Source: DAIDKA01 sp963708865
GTDB taxonomy: Bacteria; Pseudomonadota; Gammaproteobacteria; Steroidobacterales; Steroidobacteraceae
NCBI GenBank assembly: GCA_963708865.1
Contig: CAVPUC010000008.1
Span: 953,407-1,017,406, forward strand
Direction of reading: 5' to 3'
DNA: 64,000 nucleotides
In this document: one piece after another, positions 29,504 through 38,193 of the stretch
Layout of the letters: every line of letters begins with the position of its first letter
Numbering within the stretch: the first letter of the stretch is position 1
Program-made: the position numbers and the translations under genes
The notes under the pieces: model-generated
Databases searched by the model: none
Seen by the model: the letters and a program-made list of their open reading frames with translations, nothing else
Told to the model about the DNA's origin: nothing

Positions 29504-30393
29504 ATGACACGCCAGAGCGCTAAAGACTTTCATCCCGAAGCGCTAAAGCTGTTCGACGACTATGTGCACGGCAAGTTGTCGCGGCGGGGATTCCTCGAAC
29601 GAGCCAGTCAGTTCGCCGTTGCCGGCGCCACCGCCGAGGGGCTGCTGCTGGCGCTCAGTCCAAATTTCGCGCTGGGGCAACAGGTGGCCCCCGGTGATGC
29701 GCGCCTCAAGGCAAGCTTTATGGAGTACCCCTCGCCCGAAGGCTACGGGACTTTGCGCGGTTACCTGGTGCGGCCGGCAAATCCAAAGGCAAGCTGCCGG
29801 CCGTCCTGGTGGTGCATGAGAATCGCGGTCTGAACCCTCATATCGAGGACATCACACGCCGCTTGGCACTCGATAACTTCATTGCGTTCGCTCCGGACGC
29901 CTTGTTTCCTTTCGGCGGCTACCCGGGTGATGAGGATAAGGCACGGGATCTGTTCTCCAAGCTCGACCAGACCAAGACACACGCCGATTTTCTCGCCGCG
30001 GCGCAGGTTCTGAAGACCTTGCCGGGCGCTAACGGCAAGGTCGGGGTGGTGGGGTTTTGCTATGGCGGAGGTATCGCCAATTTCCTGGCAACCCGCCTGC
30101 CGGATCTGGGCGCGGCGGTGCCATTTTATGGCGCGCAACCGTCTGCCGAAGATGCGGCCAAGATCAAGGCGCCTTTGCTGCTGCACTATGCCGGCAATGA
30201 CCAGCGCATTACTTCGGGTTGGCCGGCCTATGAGTCCGAACTGAAAAGCGCCAAGGTGGATTATCAGGTGTTCATCTATCCGGGCGTCGAGCACGGCTTC
30301 AACAACGACACCACTCCGCGCTACGACCCGGCTGCCGCAACCCTTGCCTGGCAGCGCACCGTGGAGTTCTTCAATCAGCACCTGCGCACCTAG
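29504..30393 (+). CDS. Dienelactone hydrolase-family protein, Tat-exported (frameshifted)
   Basis: About 296 residues after repair. N-terminal LSRRGFLERASQFAVAGATA is a Tat-type signal. Then the dienelactone hydrolase fold: LPAVLVVHENRGLNPHIEDI, the nucleophile elbow VGVVGFCYGGGIANFLA (Cys nucleophile), APLLLHYAGNDQRI (Asp) and YPGVEHGFNNDTT (His), so the Cys-Asp-His triad is intact. The frame breaks at 29785-29789: one missing G after AAA restores NPKGKLPAVL. It faces the MBL/DUF1592/DUF1552 operon, and the two hydrolases may act on related lactones, which is inference. Confidence 0.85.
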
Positions 30394-30452
30394 TATTTTC
30401 GGGCTTCAGTGCGGAGCGTCCGCTATCGCGCATATGGCTTGCGCCGGGGGCC

Positions 30453-31319
30453 CTATTCCACTGCCGCGATCTTCGCGGATTTCATGAGGGTCAAAAGTTC
30501 ATCGCTGATAAGCTTGGTGCTGTGCTGTTCGATCGGGGACTGACCTGGGTAGCTGGCCGAGACGGCGTACATTACGACCGAAACATGCTTCAGTGGCTCT
30601 GCCCACCATACAAAATAGCCCTCGAGGGTGACGTCATGAAACGAACTCACGCCTCTTGGCCAGATTGACTTTGGCGGCATTCCGATCAACGTTGCAAGCG
30701 GACCCTCCGGGTGCGCACTTAGGTCGCTGTGACTGCGCATGATCCCGTGCCAAAGAGGCAACTGGCGTCCGTCGATGGTGATTTCGCCGGCTTGCGTAGC
30801 CGAGTCTGACTCGGCGAGTGGGTTGGGGTCTCCCATTGTCGACAACCACGACCGCTGATCAAGCGTTGTCACTTGCCATGCCCACGATTGCAGATTGTCA
30901 GGGAGCGAGCCGTCGCGGCGCTTGATGACGTATCCACCGACCCACGCTTGATAGTATGGGGATTGCGGATCGGACCGCTCGCTAAAGGTGCTAACGAGTG
31001 TACGAGGACCGGCAAACATGAAGTAGTTGACGCCATCTGCCTTTATTGGATCCCAAATGTCGTTCATCTGGTTCTTCATTGCTGAGATCCAAGCCGGCGG
31101 CGGACGCGGAAATACAACGGCCAGGGTATCTGTACGTTCCTGCCTCAGCACCCCGGCATCACGGTTCATCGCGACGCGCGCGACATTGAGTAGTAGCGTG
31201 AATCGGGCAACATAGGCAAATCCCATCGCTATGGCTATCGCGGTCACGACAAGCAACGCCTTTCTGCGCCAGGTTCCGAGGCGCGGCGGCTGTTGCGGTC
31301 CGGCGCTCTGACTCGGCAT
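30453..31319 (-). CDS. Hypothetical membrane-anchored protein
   Basis: 288 residues. One N-terminal membrane segment (ALLVVTAIAIAMGFAYVARF) after a Pro/Gln-rich cytoplasmic start, then a soluble periplasmic part with FVWWAEPLKHVSVVMYAVSA and SFHDVTLEGY. No family recognised and no catalytic motif seen. It is convergent with the dienelactone hydrolase gene and stands alone. Codon use fits the neighbourhood, which supports it being real. Confidence 0.65.
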   Translation of the reverse strand: MPSQSAGPQQPPRLGTWRRKALLVVTAIAIAMGFAYVARFTLLLNVARVAMNRDAGVLRQERTDTLAVVFPRPPPAWISAMKNQMNDIWDPIKADGVNYFMFAGPRTLVSTFSERSDPQSPYYQAWVGGYVIKRRDGSLPDNLQSWAWQVTTLDQRSWLSTMGDPNPLAESDSATQAGEITIDGRQLPLWHGIMRSHSDLSAHPEGPLATLIGMPPKSIWPRGVSSFHDVTLEGYFVWWAEPLKHVSVVMYAVSASYPGQSPIEQHSTKLISDELLTLMKSAKIAAVE

Positions 31320-31764
31320 CTTTTTGCTTCCTAAGTCGTTAATTCAGTATGGCAGAGCAGGGGCATGGTGCAAAGATTGTGTTCTTAATCGGTGGATTGG
31401 ATTGAAAGCCTGCCGCTTCTTTCGCTCCTCATCACGTCTGGTGCTGGTGAGGGGCAGACTGCGATCCGGATGCGTGCAGACTCGCGCGATGAGCAGCGAT
31501 CGGAATCGAGTTTGGACGGCGGCTGAAACCGCACCACCGCGCCGCACCGGGCGCCAATAACGCGCCGGCTAGCTCCCATTGTCGAGTTTGCTTTTTACCG
31601 GGCCTGGCGGCGCCGCGGCGGCGGCCGGCAATTGGGATCCACGATTGGGTGGAGAACTTCAGTCAGCAGGGTCTGACGCGGACTCAAAGCCTACGGCGCT
31701 TGAGGAAGGTTGCCGCTGCACGCAAAGTGCGCTTTGTTGCGATATTCGACGGCACAGGTGACTC
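31320..31764. other. Non-coding spacer of 445 bases
   Basis: Divergent spacer between two unrelated hypothetical genes. I see no convincing gene, tRNA or riboswitch in it. Short frames on both strands lack ribosome-binding sites and family resemblance. A GC-rich block (about 31605-31630) and a small inverted repeat GCACGCAAAGTGC (about 31719-31731) before the downstream gene are the only local features. Confidence 0.5.
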
Positions 31765-32070
31765 ATGAATTACTCAGCAACAGCGAACATATTGGCCGGT
31801 GTTGTGTCACTGGGGCTCGCATTTTCCATGCCCGCTTATGCTGACGAGACCTCAGCGCCATCAAGCGATGATGCGGCGCAAACCTGTCAGCAGATGATGG
31901 ACCGCGCTCAGTCCTCGCTCGCCAAAATGCCGGCGGGAGTAGAAAAGATGGCTGCGCAAAAGGAGATTGCGAGCGCTAAAGTCGACAGCGACAAGGGGCA
32001 GATGGCCAGCTGCAAGACGCATATCAAGAATGCCATGATGGCAATGCGCGCGAAGTCGGCGGCCCCTTAA
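31765..32070 (+). CDS. Small periplasmic hypothetical protein
   Basis: 101 residues with a signal peptide (ILAGVVSLGLAFSMPAYA) and a helical, Met/Lys/Gln-rich mature part with two cysteines (CQQMMDRAQSSLAKMP, MASCKTHIKNAMMAM), possibly one disulfide. AGGTG five bases before the ATG supports the start. No known family; small helical periplasmic proteins of this kind are common and uncharacterised. Confidence 0.65.
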   Translation: MNYSATANILAGVVSLGLAFSMPAYADETSAPSSDDAAQTCQQMMDRAQSSLAKMPAGVEKMAAQKEIASAKVDSDKGQMASCKTHIKNAMMAMRAKSAAP

Positions 32071-32096
32071 GGCGCTTCGCGGCAGAAAATAACGCG

Positions 32097-32336
32097 CTAT
32101 CCTTCGACATCCCAATCGGTATTGTCCGGATCCGGATAGTCGGTCAGGAAGGCAAGTTCAACGCCAGCGCCGGGATGCTGAATCCGGTACTGGATACCGA
32201 AATTCGCCTCTTCGGTCGGCGAGATCGTGCAGCCGCTGGAGCGACGATCCGCCAACAGCATGCGTAGCGACTCCAGGCCGCCCGCCATTGAAGGCTGCAG
32301 GTCCGGAACGCCATTTACCACCAGTGCCACTGCCAT
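32097..32336 (-). CDS. Small hypothetical protein
   Basis: 79 residues, starting MAVALVVNGVPDLQPSMAGG, acidic at the end (DYPDPDNTDWDVEG). AGGAG seven bases before the ATG is a strong ribosome-binding site and the main support. No motif or membrane segment. It lies just past the terminator that follows the LigD-like gene on the same strand, so it may be read from its own promoter or by read-through. Confidence 0.5.
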   Translation of the reverse strand: MAVALVVNGVPDLQPSMAGGLESLRMLLADRRSSGCTISPTEEANFGIQYRIQHPGAGVELAFLTDYPDPDNTDWDVEG

Positions 32337-32350
32337 CGAATATTCTCCTG

Positions 32351-32380
32351 AAAAATGCGCTCGGGTTGTTTAACCCGAGC
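32351..32380 (-). terminator. Rho-independent terminator after the LigD-like gene
   Basis: Perfect 9-bp inverted repeat GCTCGGGTT / AACCCGAGC with a 4-base loop at 32359-32380, followed on the minus strand by GCA and TTTTT. It overlaps the stop codon of the LigD-like gene and should close the end-joining operon. Confidence 0.75.
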
Positions 32381-34068
32381 GGGTCTTCTTCGAACTCGCC
32401 TTGACGACCCGCGCCACCGCCTGGTCGAGCGGACGCGCCGCGTCAGCGTAATCGCGCCACGGTTTTGACGCTTTGAGGACCCCGGGCGCGGTGCGCACGT
32501 TATAGCGTTTGGGATCAAGCCCCGGCCGGACCTCCTTCCAATGAACGGGCATCGACACCGGCGCGCCCTCGCGCGCCCGGGACGACAGTACCGCCACGGC
32601 GGTCGCGGTGCGATCATTGCGCAGGTAATCCAAAAAGATGCGTCCCTTGCGCTGGGCTTTCGACATGGTGTCGAGGTATTTGCCGGGCGCATCGCTCGCC
32701 ATCTGTGCGCAGATGATGTGCGCAAAGTCCTTGGCGGTGGCCCACGCCACGGCGCGTCTTGCCGCCCGTCAGCGGTGTCACCACATGCAGCCCCTTGCCA
32801 CCGGTGGTCTTGCAGAACGACTCCAGACCCACGTCCTTTAGGCGCTGGCGAACCTCCACGGCTGCCGCGATCACGGCGTCAAACGCCACATCGGGCGCAG
32901 GATCCAGGTCGAATACCAGGCGGCCGGCGACCTCGGGCGCGTTCACGCCGCAATTCCACGGATGCAGCTCGAGCGCGCCGATCTGCGCGGCTGCGACCAG
33001 CGCCTCGATGCGATCGATCTGCACATAGGGTTCCTTGTCGCCGCGCACTTTCACGAGCGTGAAGAGCTCGGATATTCCCGCCATCGCATGGCGCTGAAAG
33101 AACTGCTGTCCTTTGATGCCGTCCGGCGCCCGGATCATGGAACACGGGCGACCCGCTACGTGCGGCAACAGCCACTCGCCGACGGCTTGGTAGTAGTTCG
33201 CCAGATCAAGCTTGGTCACGGGCTTCTTGTCGCCCGCATCGGGCCAGAATACCTTCTGCGGCTTGGATATCGCGACCCCCATCACCACTGGAGCGCCGCT
33301 CGCGTCGGGCGCGGCAACGGCTTTGGTCTTCGGGGCACTTCGCCGGATCACGGTGGTGCGTGCAGATTTCGCCGTGTCCATATCGGGCGGCTCTTCCGCG
33401 CGATCTGAATGCCACACTGCATCGGGCTTGTGCCCCTTACGCGAGGCGAGCATGAAAGGGATCGGCGATTTACCCGTGCCACGGGCGATCTGGTCCATGG
33501 TGCGTCCCGAGGCAACCGACTTGTCGATCGTCATCAGCGCCTCGGTGCCACCGGGCTTGGCGTACTGGTCCTGGTGCTTGATCAGGAGCCAATTCTTGCG
33601 CGTATCGCGGCCGCGATTGTGCTGCATCCGAACCAGCACCCAGCTGCCCTGCAGCCGGGTGCCGGCCAAAATGAACTTCAGGTCACCGTCCTTAAGGCCT
33701 GCCTCGGGCGACTTGCTGCCTTCGGGTGCCCAGAATCCGCGATCCCACAGCTGCACCGTGCCGCCGCCGTATTCGCCCTTGGGGATGGTGCCCTCGAAGT
33801 CGCCATAGTCGAGGGGATGATCCTCGACCTCAACCGCGAGCCGTTTGTCGGCCGGGTCCACCGACGGCCCTTTGGTGACCGCCCAGGATTTGAACACCCC
33901 ATCCAGTTCCAGGCGCAAGTCAAAGTGCAGATGGCTCGCCGCGTGTTTCTGAATCACGAAGCGCAGATGGTCCGATGGCAGCACCGCGGCCTTGCCGCTC
34001 GGCTCCGCGGTCTTGGTGAAATCCCGCTTATCGCGATACGTCTGAAGCTTCTTGGGTGCTTTGGCCAT
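32370..34068 (-). CDS. ligD: LigD-type phosphoesterase-polymerase protein without ligase domain (frameshifted)
   Basis: About 566 residues from ATG 34068 (GAGGA seven bases upstream). Residues ~15-165 are the 3'-phosphoesterase domain (ASHLHFDLRLELDGVFKSW, HPLDYGDFEGTIPKGEYGGG). A ~95-residue linker with Lys/Ala-rich sequence follows. From ~residue 260 is the primase-polymerase domain: RLVFDLDPAPDVAFD with the metal-binding Asp pair, ELHPWNCGVNAPE and TTGGKGLHVVTPL. The central ATP-dependent ligase domain of canonical LigD (KxDG motif and flanks) is absent. The frame breaks near 32749-32757; one extra base separates GGKT from AVAWATAKDFAHII. It is the last gene of the Ku operon. Confidence 0.88.
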
Positions 34069-34084
34069 GCAAAATTCCTCTCGT

Positions 34085-34996
34085 TTATTGGACGGTGACC
34101 CATTCACGCCATTGCAATCCGAGTTTCTTCATCAGACCCTTCGCATCGACCGGCGCACGCAGTTTCACATCCGTATTGTCGAAGAAGCAGTACACGGGAC
34201 GCGGCCGTCGTTCGGCCTTGGTCTTTACATCGGCTTTGATTGCATCATCCGGCTCAGTGCCGGCGGACCATGCTGAAATGCGATCCGCCCAGCGCTGCAG
34301 GGCTTTAGGACCGTAACCGCTGCTGTAAAGTTTCTTGTCGCCGTGCAATCGCAGGTACATAAAATCGGCGGTCACGTCCTGGAGCATCGGCCAGCGACCC
34401 GCGGTTTCGGCGACTACCAATGCCACTCGGTGCTTGCGCAGCAGCTGCACGAATCGCGGATCGTTGAAGGTGTCGTGACGCACTTCCAGAGCGTAGCGCA
34501 GCCTTCGATTCGAGCCGATGCCCAGCGCCACACGGCCGTGCATGAACGCATCACGCTTCCGTGCCAGCGCGACCGCATCGGTGAGATTGCGCGGCAGCAG
34601 TTTGAAAAAATTTGCCAGCCGGTCGGGCTCGAAGACGAAATTCGGCGGCAACTGCCACAGGATGGGGCCGAGTTTTTGGCGCAGTCTGAAGATCCCGGAG
34701 GCAAAGAAATTGGCCAGCGGCTTTTCGACCTGCTTCAGTCGCAGCATGTGCGTGATATAGCGCGGTCCTTTGACGGCAAATACGAAATCCGCAGGGGTAG
34801 CGTCGTGCCAGGTTTGCCAACTTTGCGGGCTTTGCAGGGAATAGAATGAACCGTTGATCTCGATGCTCGGAAAGCAACGGGCGGCATATTCGAGTTCCGC
34901 ATACTGCGGCAAACCCTTTGGATAAAAGTTGCCTCGCCACGGGGCATAGCGCCACCCTGATATGCCGATGCGAACGGTTGGCTTTGCGGCCATCAT
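34085..34996 (-). CDS. DUF72-family protein
   Basis: 303 residues: IGISGWRYAPWRGNFYPKGL, FPSIEINGSFYSLQSPQSW, KLGPILWQLPPNFVFEPDRL, LRYALEVRHDTFNDPRF and YCFFDNTDVKLRAPVDAKGL, the DUF72 hallmarks of a TIM-barrel. The family is widespread and often adjacent to DNA-repair genes, with no proven activity. The start overlaps the uracil-DNA glycosylase stop by ATGA, and the LigD-like start follows 17 bases after its stop, so it is embedded in the end-joining operon. A paralogue lies at 54828-55673. Confidence 0.9.
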   Translation of the reverse strand: MMAAKPTVRIGISGWRYAPWRGNFYPKGLPQYAELEYAARCFPSIEINGSFYSLQSPQSWQTWHDATPADFVFAVKGPRYITHMLRLKQVEKPLANFFASGIFRLRQKLGPILWQLPPNFVFEPDRLANFFKLLPRNLTDAVALARKRDAFMHGRVALGIGSNRRLRYALEVRHDTFNDPRFVQLLRKHRVALVVAETAGRWPMLQDVTADFMYLRLHGDKKLYSSGYGPKALQRWADRISAWSAGTEPDDAIKADVKTKAERRPRPVYCFFDNTDVKLRAPVDAKGLMKKLGLQWREWVTVQ

Positions 34997-35568
34997 GCCT
35001 TGCTCAGGACGAGTTTCCGGGCACGCTTAAGATCCGCGATCAGCGCGGCCTTCAGGGTGGCGGCGCCGTCGCCCTCTGCGCGCAGGATGGCGGATGGGTG
35101 ATAGGAGGCCAGCACCCGGATGCCGCAGGCATGCTGCAGAGCCTGGTGCCGGCCCGCATCGATGGTCAAGGTGCGACCCAGCAGGGCGCGCAGCGCCGTC
35201 GCGCCCAACGCCAGCAGCACCTGCGGTTTGATCCGCTCAATTTCCACCTGCAGCCATATATTGCAGGCGTTGATTTCGAGCAGGTTCGGCTTTTGGTGCA
35301 GCCGGCGCTTGCCGCGCGGCTGCCACTTGAAGTGCTTGACGGCATTGGTCACAAAGACCTCCTCGCGTCTGAGGCCTGCAGCTGCCATGCATTGATCCAG
35401 TACCCGACCCGCCGGCCCCACGAACGGCAGGCCCCGCAAGTCCTCTTCATCGCCGGGCTGTTCACCGACCAGCATGATCCGCGCGTGATCCGGTCCCTCG
35501 CCGGGCACGGCCTGGGTTGCCTGCTTCCACAAGTCGCAGCGCCGGCAATCTTGAATGTCGTCGGCCAT
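34993..35568 (-). CDS. UdgX-type uracil-DNA glycosylase
   Basis: 191 residues, family 4-like fold. The first motif is LVGEQPGDEEDLRGLPFVGP (GEQPGDxED as in UdgX) and the C-terminal motif is ASYHPSAILR. Between them HFKWQPRGKRRLHQKPNLLE contains KRRLH, equivalent to the KRRIH loop whose His forms the covalent uracil-DNA adduct in UdgX. N-terminal CRRCDLW could supply two Fe-S cluster ligands. UdgX excises uracil and becomes trapped on DNA. Here it sits between the MerR/TPR gene and DUF72 in an operon with Ku and LigD parts. Confidence 0.85.
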   Translation of the reverse strand: MADDIQDCRRCDLWKQATQAVPGEGPDHARIMLVGEQPGDEEDLRGLPFVGPAGRVLDQCMAAAGLRREEVFVTNAVKHFKWQPRGKRRLHQKPNLLEINACNIWLQVEIERIKPQVLLALGATALRALLGRTLTIDAGRHQALQHACGIRVLASYHPSAILRAEGDGAATLKAALIADLKRARKLVLSKA

Positions 35569-35592
35569 TTGCCTGCTAGCGAGCCATGCTCG

Positions 35593-36405
35593 CTATTCAC
35601 CGAATTGCAAAACGTGGCGCCGATAGGCCAGCAGATGCTGCAGGGCTTCGCGTGGCTGCGCGGTGCGCTCGTAAAGGCGCGATAAATTGAAATGGGCGTC
35701 ATGCAGGTGCGGATCCTGCGCGAGCGCGTCCCGATACGCCGCCGCGGCATCCGCCTCCCGATGCATGTCCTCCATCAGGATCGCGAGGTTGAACGACAGC
35801 AGCGCGCTGGCGGTCTTGGTCTGTCGATAGATCCTCTCCGCGGCCGCCAACTCGCCCGCCATATGCAGCAGGCGTCCGAGATTGATTCTGGCCTCGAGGT
35901 GATCCGAATGCAGTTCCAGGGCGGCGAGGTAAGCGGCGCGTGCCGCGTGCACGTCCTTGTCTTCGAGCTCATGGCCGCGGGCGTAGTGGGCGTCCGCCTC
36001 GGAGGTCGCGGGTGCCGTAGCCTTTTCGCTCGAAAGTTCGGAGACGCTCGCCGCCTTGGTGCCCTCCAAGGGCAAGGCGAACTGACCCGAGCTGGCCTCC
36101 CAGGTCTGGCTGCCTTCGCGCAGCAACAGGTCCTTGCCGGAGGAGCTCAAGACCAGCGTCGAAAACATCGCGCCGGGCGAAACGCTGGCGCGGATGTTGC
36201 CGAGCGCCTTGGTGATCTTCGCGGCCGGGATTCGCGCCCCTTGCAGGGCGCTCGCCGTGCGCAGAATAAGAAGATCTTGGAAGCTGTAGGCGGTCTTGCC
36301 GGTGCGCGCGGGAGTCGTGATATAGCCGGCGCGGACCAGCGAGCGCAGCAGCGTTTTGGAGAGACGAAAGAGCCGCGTCAGGTCTGCTTGCGAATATTCA
36401 TGCAT
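35593..36405 (-). CDS. MerR-like DNA-binding and TPR protein
   Basis: 270 residues. The first ~75 residues look like a MerR-type winged helix (DLTRLFRLSKTLLRSLVRAG, TAYSFQDLLILRTASALQGA). The remainder, after a Ser/Thr-rich linker, has TPR-like helices (DVHAARAAYLAALELHSDHL, LEARINLGRLLHMAGELAAA, DPHLHDAHFNLSRLYER). Its start lies inside the end of ku (8-base overlap), so it is translated with Ku. Genes of this composition are seen beside ku in other bacteria; the role may be regulation of, or scaffolding for, the end-joining set. No catalytic motif is present. Confidence 0.8.
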   Translation of the reverse strand: MHEYSQADLTRLFRLSKTLLRSLVRAGYITTPARTGKTAYSFQDLLILRTASALQGARIPAAKITKALGNIRASVSPGAMFSTLVLSSSGKDLLLREGSQTWEASSGQFALPLEGTKAASVSELSSEKATAPATSEADAHYARGHELEDKDVHAARAAYLAALELHSDHLEARINLGRLLHMAGELAAAERIYRQTKTASALLSFNLAILMEDMHREADAAAAYRDALAQDPHLHDAHFNLSRLYERTAQPREALQHLLAYRRHVLQFGE

Positions 36406-37273
36406 CGGTTCGCCGCGATGACTTCTTGGCCGCCGCGCTGGGAGCCGCAGCGCGTTTGGGAGGTTTACGCCCCTTGTCTTTGGCGCTCGCTCCCCCCGCC
36501 AGACTCGCCTTCAATGCGTCCAGCAGATCGACCACGTTGCCACCGGCGGCCTTGGGCTCCGCGGCGGAAAGGGTGACCTCCTTGCCCTGAACCTTGCGCT
36601 CGATCGCCGCCTGCACCCGCACCCGATGCTCGTCGACGAATTCGTTCGGATCGAAGCGTTTCGAGGCCAGCTGCTCGATCAGCTGATTCGCGAGTTTCAG
36701 CTCGGGGGCCGCAACCGGCGTCAACTCGATGCCGAGTTCCTTCATCGTGCGCACTTCGGCCTTGAAGTGCAGCTGATGCAGCGCCAGACCCCCATCGAGC
36801 GGTCGCAGCACGATGATGTGTTCCTTGCCGCGCGATATCCACCGGCCAACCGCGCATTGCTTCGCATCCTTGAGCGCGGTCGTGAGCAGTGAATACGGCT
36901 TGGCGCCGCCCTTGTCGGGTGCCAGGAAATAGGTGCCGTCGAAAAACACCGGGTCTATCGATTCGATGGGCACGAATTCGGTGATGTCGATCGTATGAGT
37001 GGTCTCATCTTCCAAGGCCTTGAGTTCCTCGGCCGAAAACATCACGTACTGATCTTTGGCGAACTCATAGCCCTTGGTCATCTCCGAGCGCTCGACCGGC
37101 TTGCCGTCGTTCACCGCGATGTACTGCTGCTTCACCCGCGAGCCGTCCTTCTGCCGCAGCAGGTTAAACGCAATGCGCTCGCTGGAGACCGTGGCCGAAT
37201 ACAGTTTTACGGGAATCGCCACCAGGCCAAAGGAGATGGTCAAGGAGGCGATGGAACGCGCGTTGGATGGCAT
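36398..37273 (-). CDS. ku: Ku, non-homologous end-joining DNA-end-binding protein
   Basis: 291 residues from ATG 37273 (AGGA seven bases upstream; the frame is open to 37342). The full Ku core is visible: SIASLTISFGLVAIPVKLYS, YEFAKDQYVMFSAEELKALE, EFVPIESIDPVFFDGTYFLA, RTMKELGIELTPVAAPELKL and RFDPNEFVDEHRVRVQAAIE. A Lys/Arg/Ala-rich C-terminal tail (KGRKPPKRAAAPSAAAKKSS) matches the extended DNA-binding tails of other bacterial Ku proteins. The homodimer binds broken ends and recruits LigD activities. First gene of a five-gene operon (ku, MerR/TPR, udgX, DUF72, ligD-like). Confidence 0.95.
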   Translation of the reverse strand: MPSNARSIASLTISFGLVAIPVKLYSATVSSERIAFNLLRQKDGSRVKQQYIAVNDGKPVERSEMTKGYEFAKDQYVMFSAEELKALEDETTHTIDITEFVPIESIDPVFFDGTYFLAPDKGGAKPYSLLTTALKDAKQCAVGRWISRGKEHIIVLRPLDGGLALHQLHFKAEVRTMKELGIELTPVAAPELKLANQLIEQLASKRFDPNEFVDEHRVRVQAAIERKVQGKEVTLSAAEPKAAGGNVVDLLDALKASLAGGASAKDKGRKPPKRAAAPSAAAKKSSRRTDA

Positions 37274-37419
37274 GAACAAATCCTGCCGCAGCTTGAGGGT
37301 GACAACAATGTAATGTATTTCACGAATAAATTGGTAAGTCACTGAATTTTATGCAAAACCACCAATCTGTAGTCGCAATCCGGCCTTCGATAGCGACGCC
37401 GAGCACGCTTTCCGCCCGG

Positions 37420-38193
37420 TCAGGCGCCGTGCCGATCCAGATAGTCGCGAGCCAGGATCCGCAGCCTTGCGCCATCGAAGCTGGGATCATGACCGGCATG
37501 CACCACCCGCACGGAGAGCGTCAGGAATCGGCGCATCGTGCGGATGTAGGCCGCAATGTCGCTGCCGGGAATGTCATCCAGTAGCGGACCATCGTAAATC
37601 GCATCGCCCGAAAAGAGCGTGCCGGTGCGTGTCTCCAGAAGTCCGATGCTGCCCGGGGAATGGCCGGGCAGGTGCAGCACTTCGAAGACGCGATCGCCGA
37701 GGTCGATCACATCGCCCTCATCGACCAGCCGGGTCGCCGGCGCTGCGGGCCGAACCAGTGTGTGCAGGTCGTAATCCGCACGCGGCAACGCCGAGATCAA
37801 CGTGGCGCCAACGGTATAGCCGGCGCGCTCGACGGACTCGATGAACTGCGCGGGATGTTCGTCCCGATACAGGCTGAAGTTCGCGGCGTCGCGGACCAGC
37901 TGGTCGGCTTCGGCACGGTGGGCGATGCGCTCCGCGAACTCGTGGAGGGAGCCGACATGGTCGATATGGGTATGCGTCGCCAACGCGCTGACCGGTTTAT
38001 CGAACAGGTGCTTGGCGGCCTCGTGCAGGCTGGCAATGCCCATGCCGGTGTCAACCAGCAGATCCTGATCGCGCCCCCGCACATGCCACATGTTGCACTG
38101 CTCTAGGCGGGTGACGTGCGGCTCAAGGATGAGCGTGATGTCGTCGCTGATCCGATCGAAAGAGAACCACCGCTCCGCAACCCGCAGCGACAT
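37420..38193 (-). CDS. MBL-fold metallo-hydrolase, riboswitch operon
   Basis: 257 residues. MBL site ALATHTHIDHVGSLHEF (HxHxDH), then FEVLHLPGHSPGSIGLLETR, LFSGDAIYD and VVHAGHDPSFDG, so all metal ligands are present. No signal peptide, so cytoplasmic. Substrate unknown; the layout is that of glyoxalase II-like or carbon-nitrogen/ester hydrolases. Its ATG shares the A of the upstream desaturase TGA stop, so translation is coupled. It is last in the operon that follows the guanidine-I-like riboswitch. Confidence 0.88.
   Translation of the reverse strand: MSLRVAERWFSFDRISDDITLILEPHVTRLEQCNMWHVRGRDQDLLVDTGMGIASLHEAAKHLFDKPVSALATHTHIDHVGSLHEFAERIAHRAEADQLVRDAANFSLYRDEHPAQFIESVERAGYTVGATLISALPRADYDLHTLVRPAAPATRLVDEGDVIDLGDRVFEVLHLPGHSPGSIGLLETRTGTLFSGDAIYDGPLLDDIPGSDIAAYIRTMRRFLTLSVRVVHAGHDPSFDGARLRILARDYLDRHGA

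Noticed and set aside
31320..31764. tRNA, small RNA or prophage remnant in the spacer
   Set aside because: No cloverleaf, integrase or att-like repeat could be seen.
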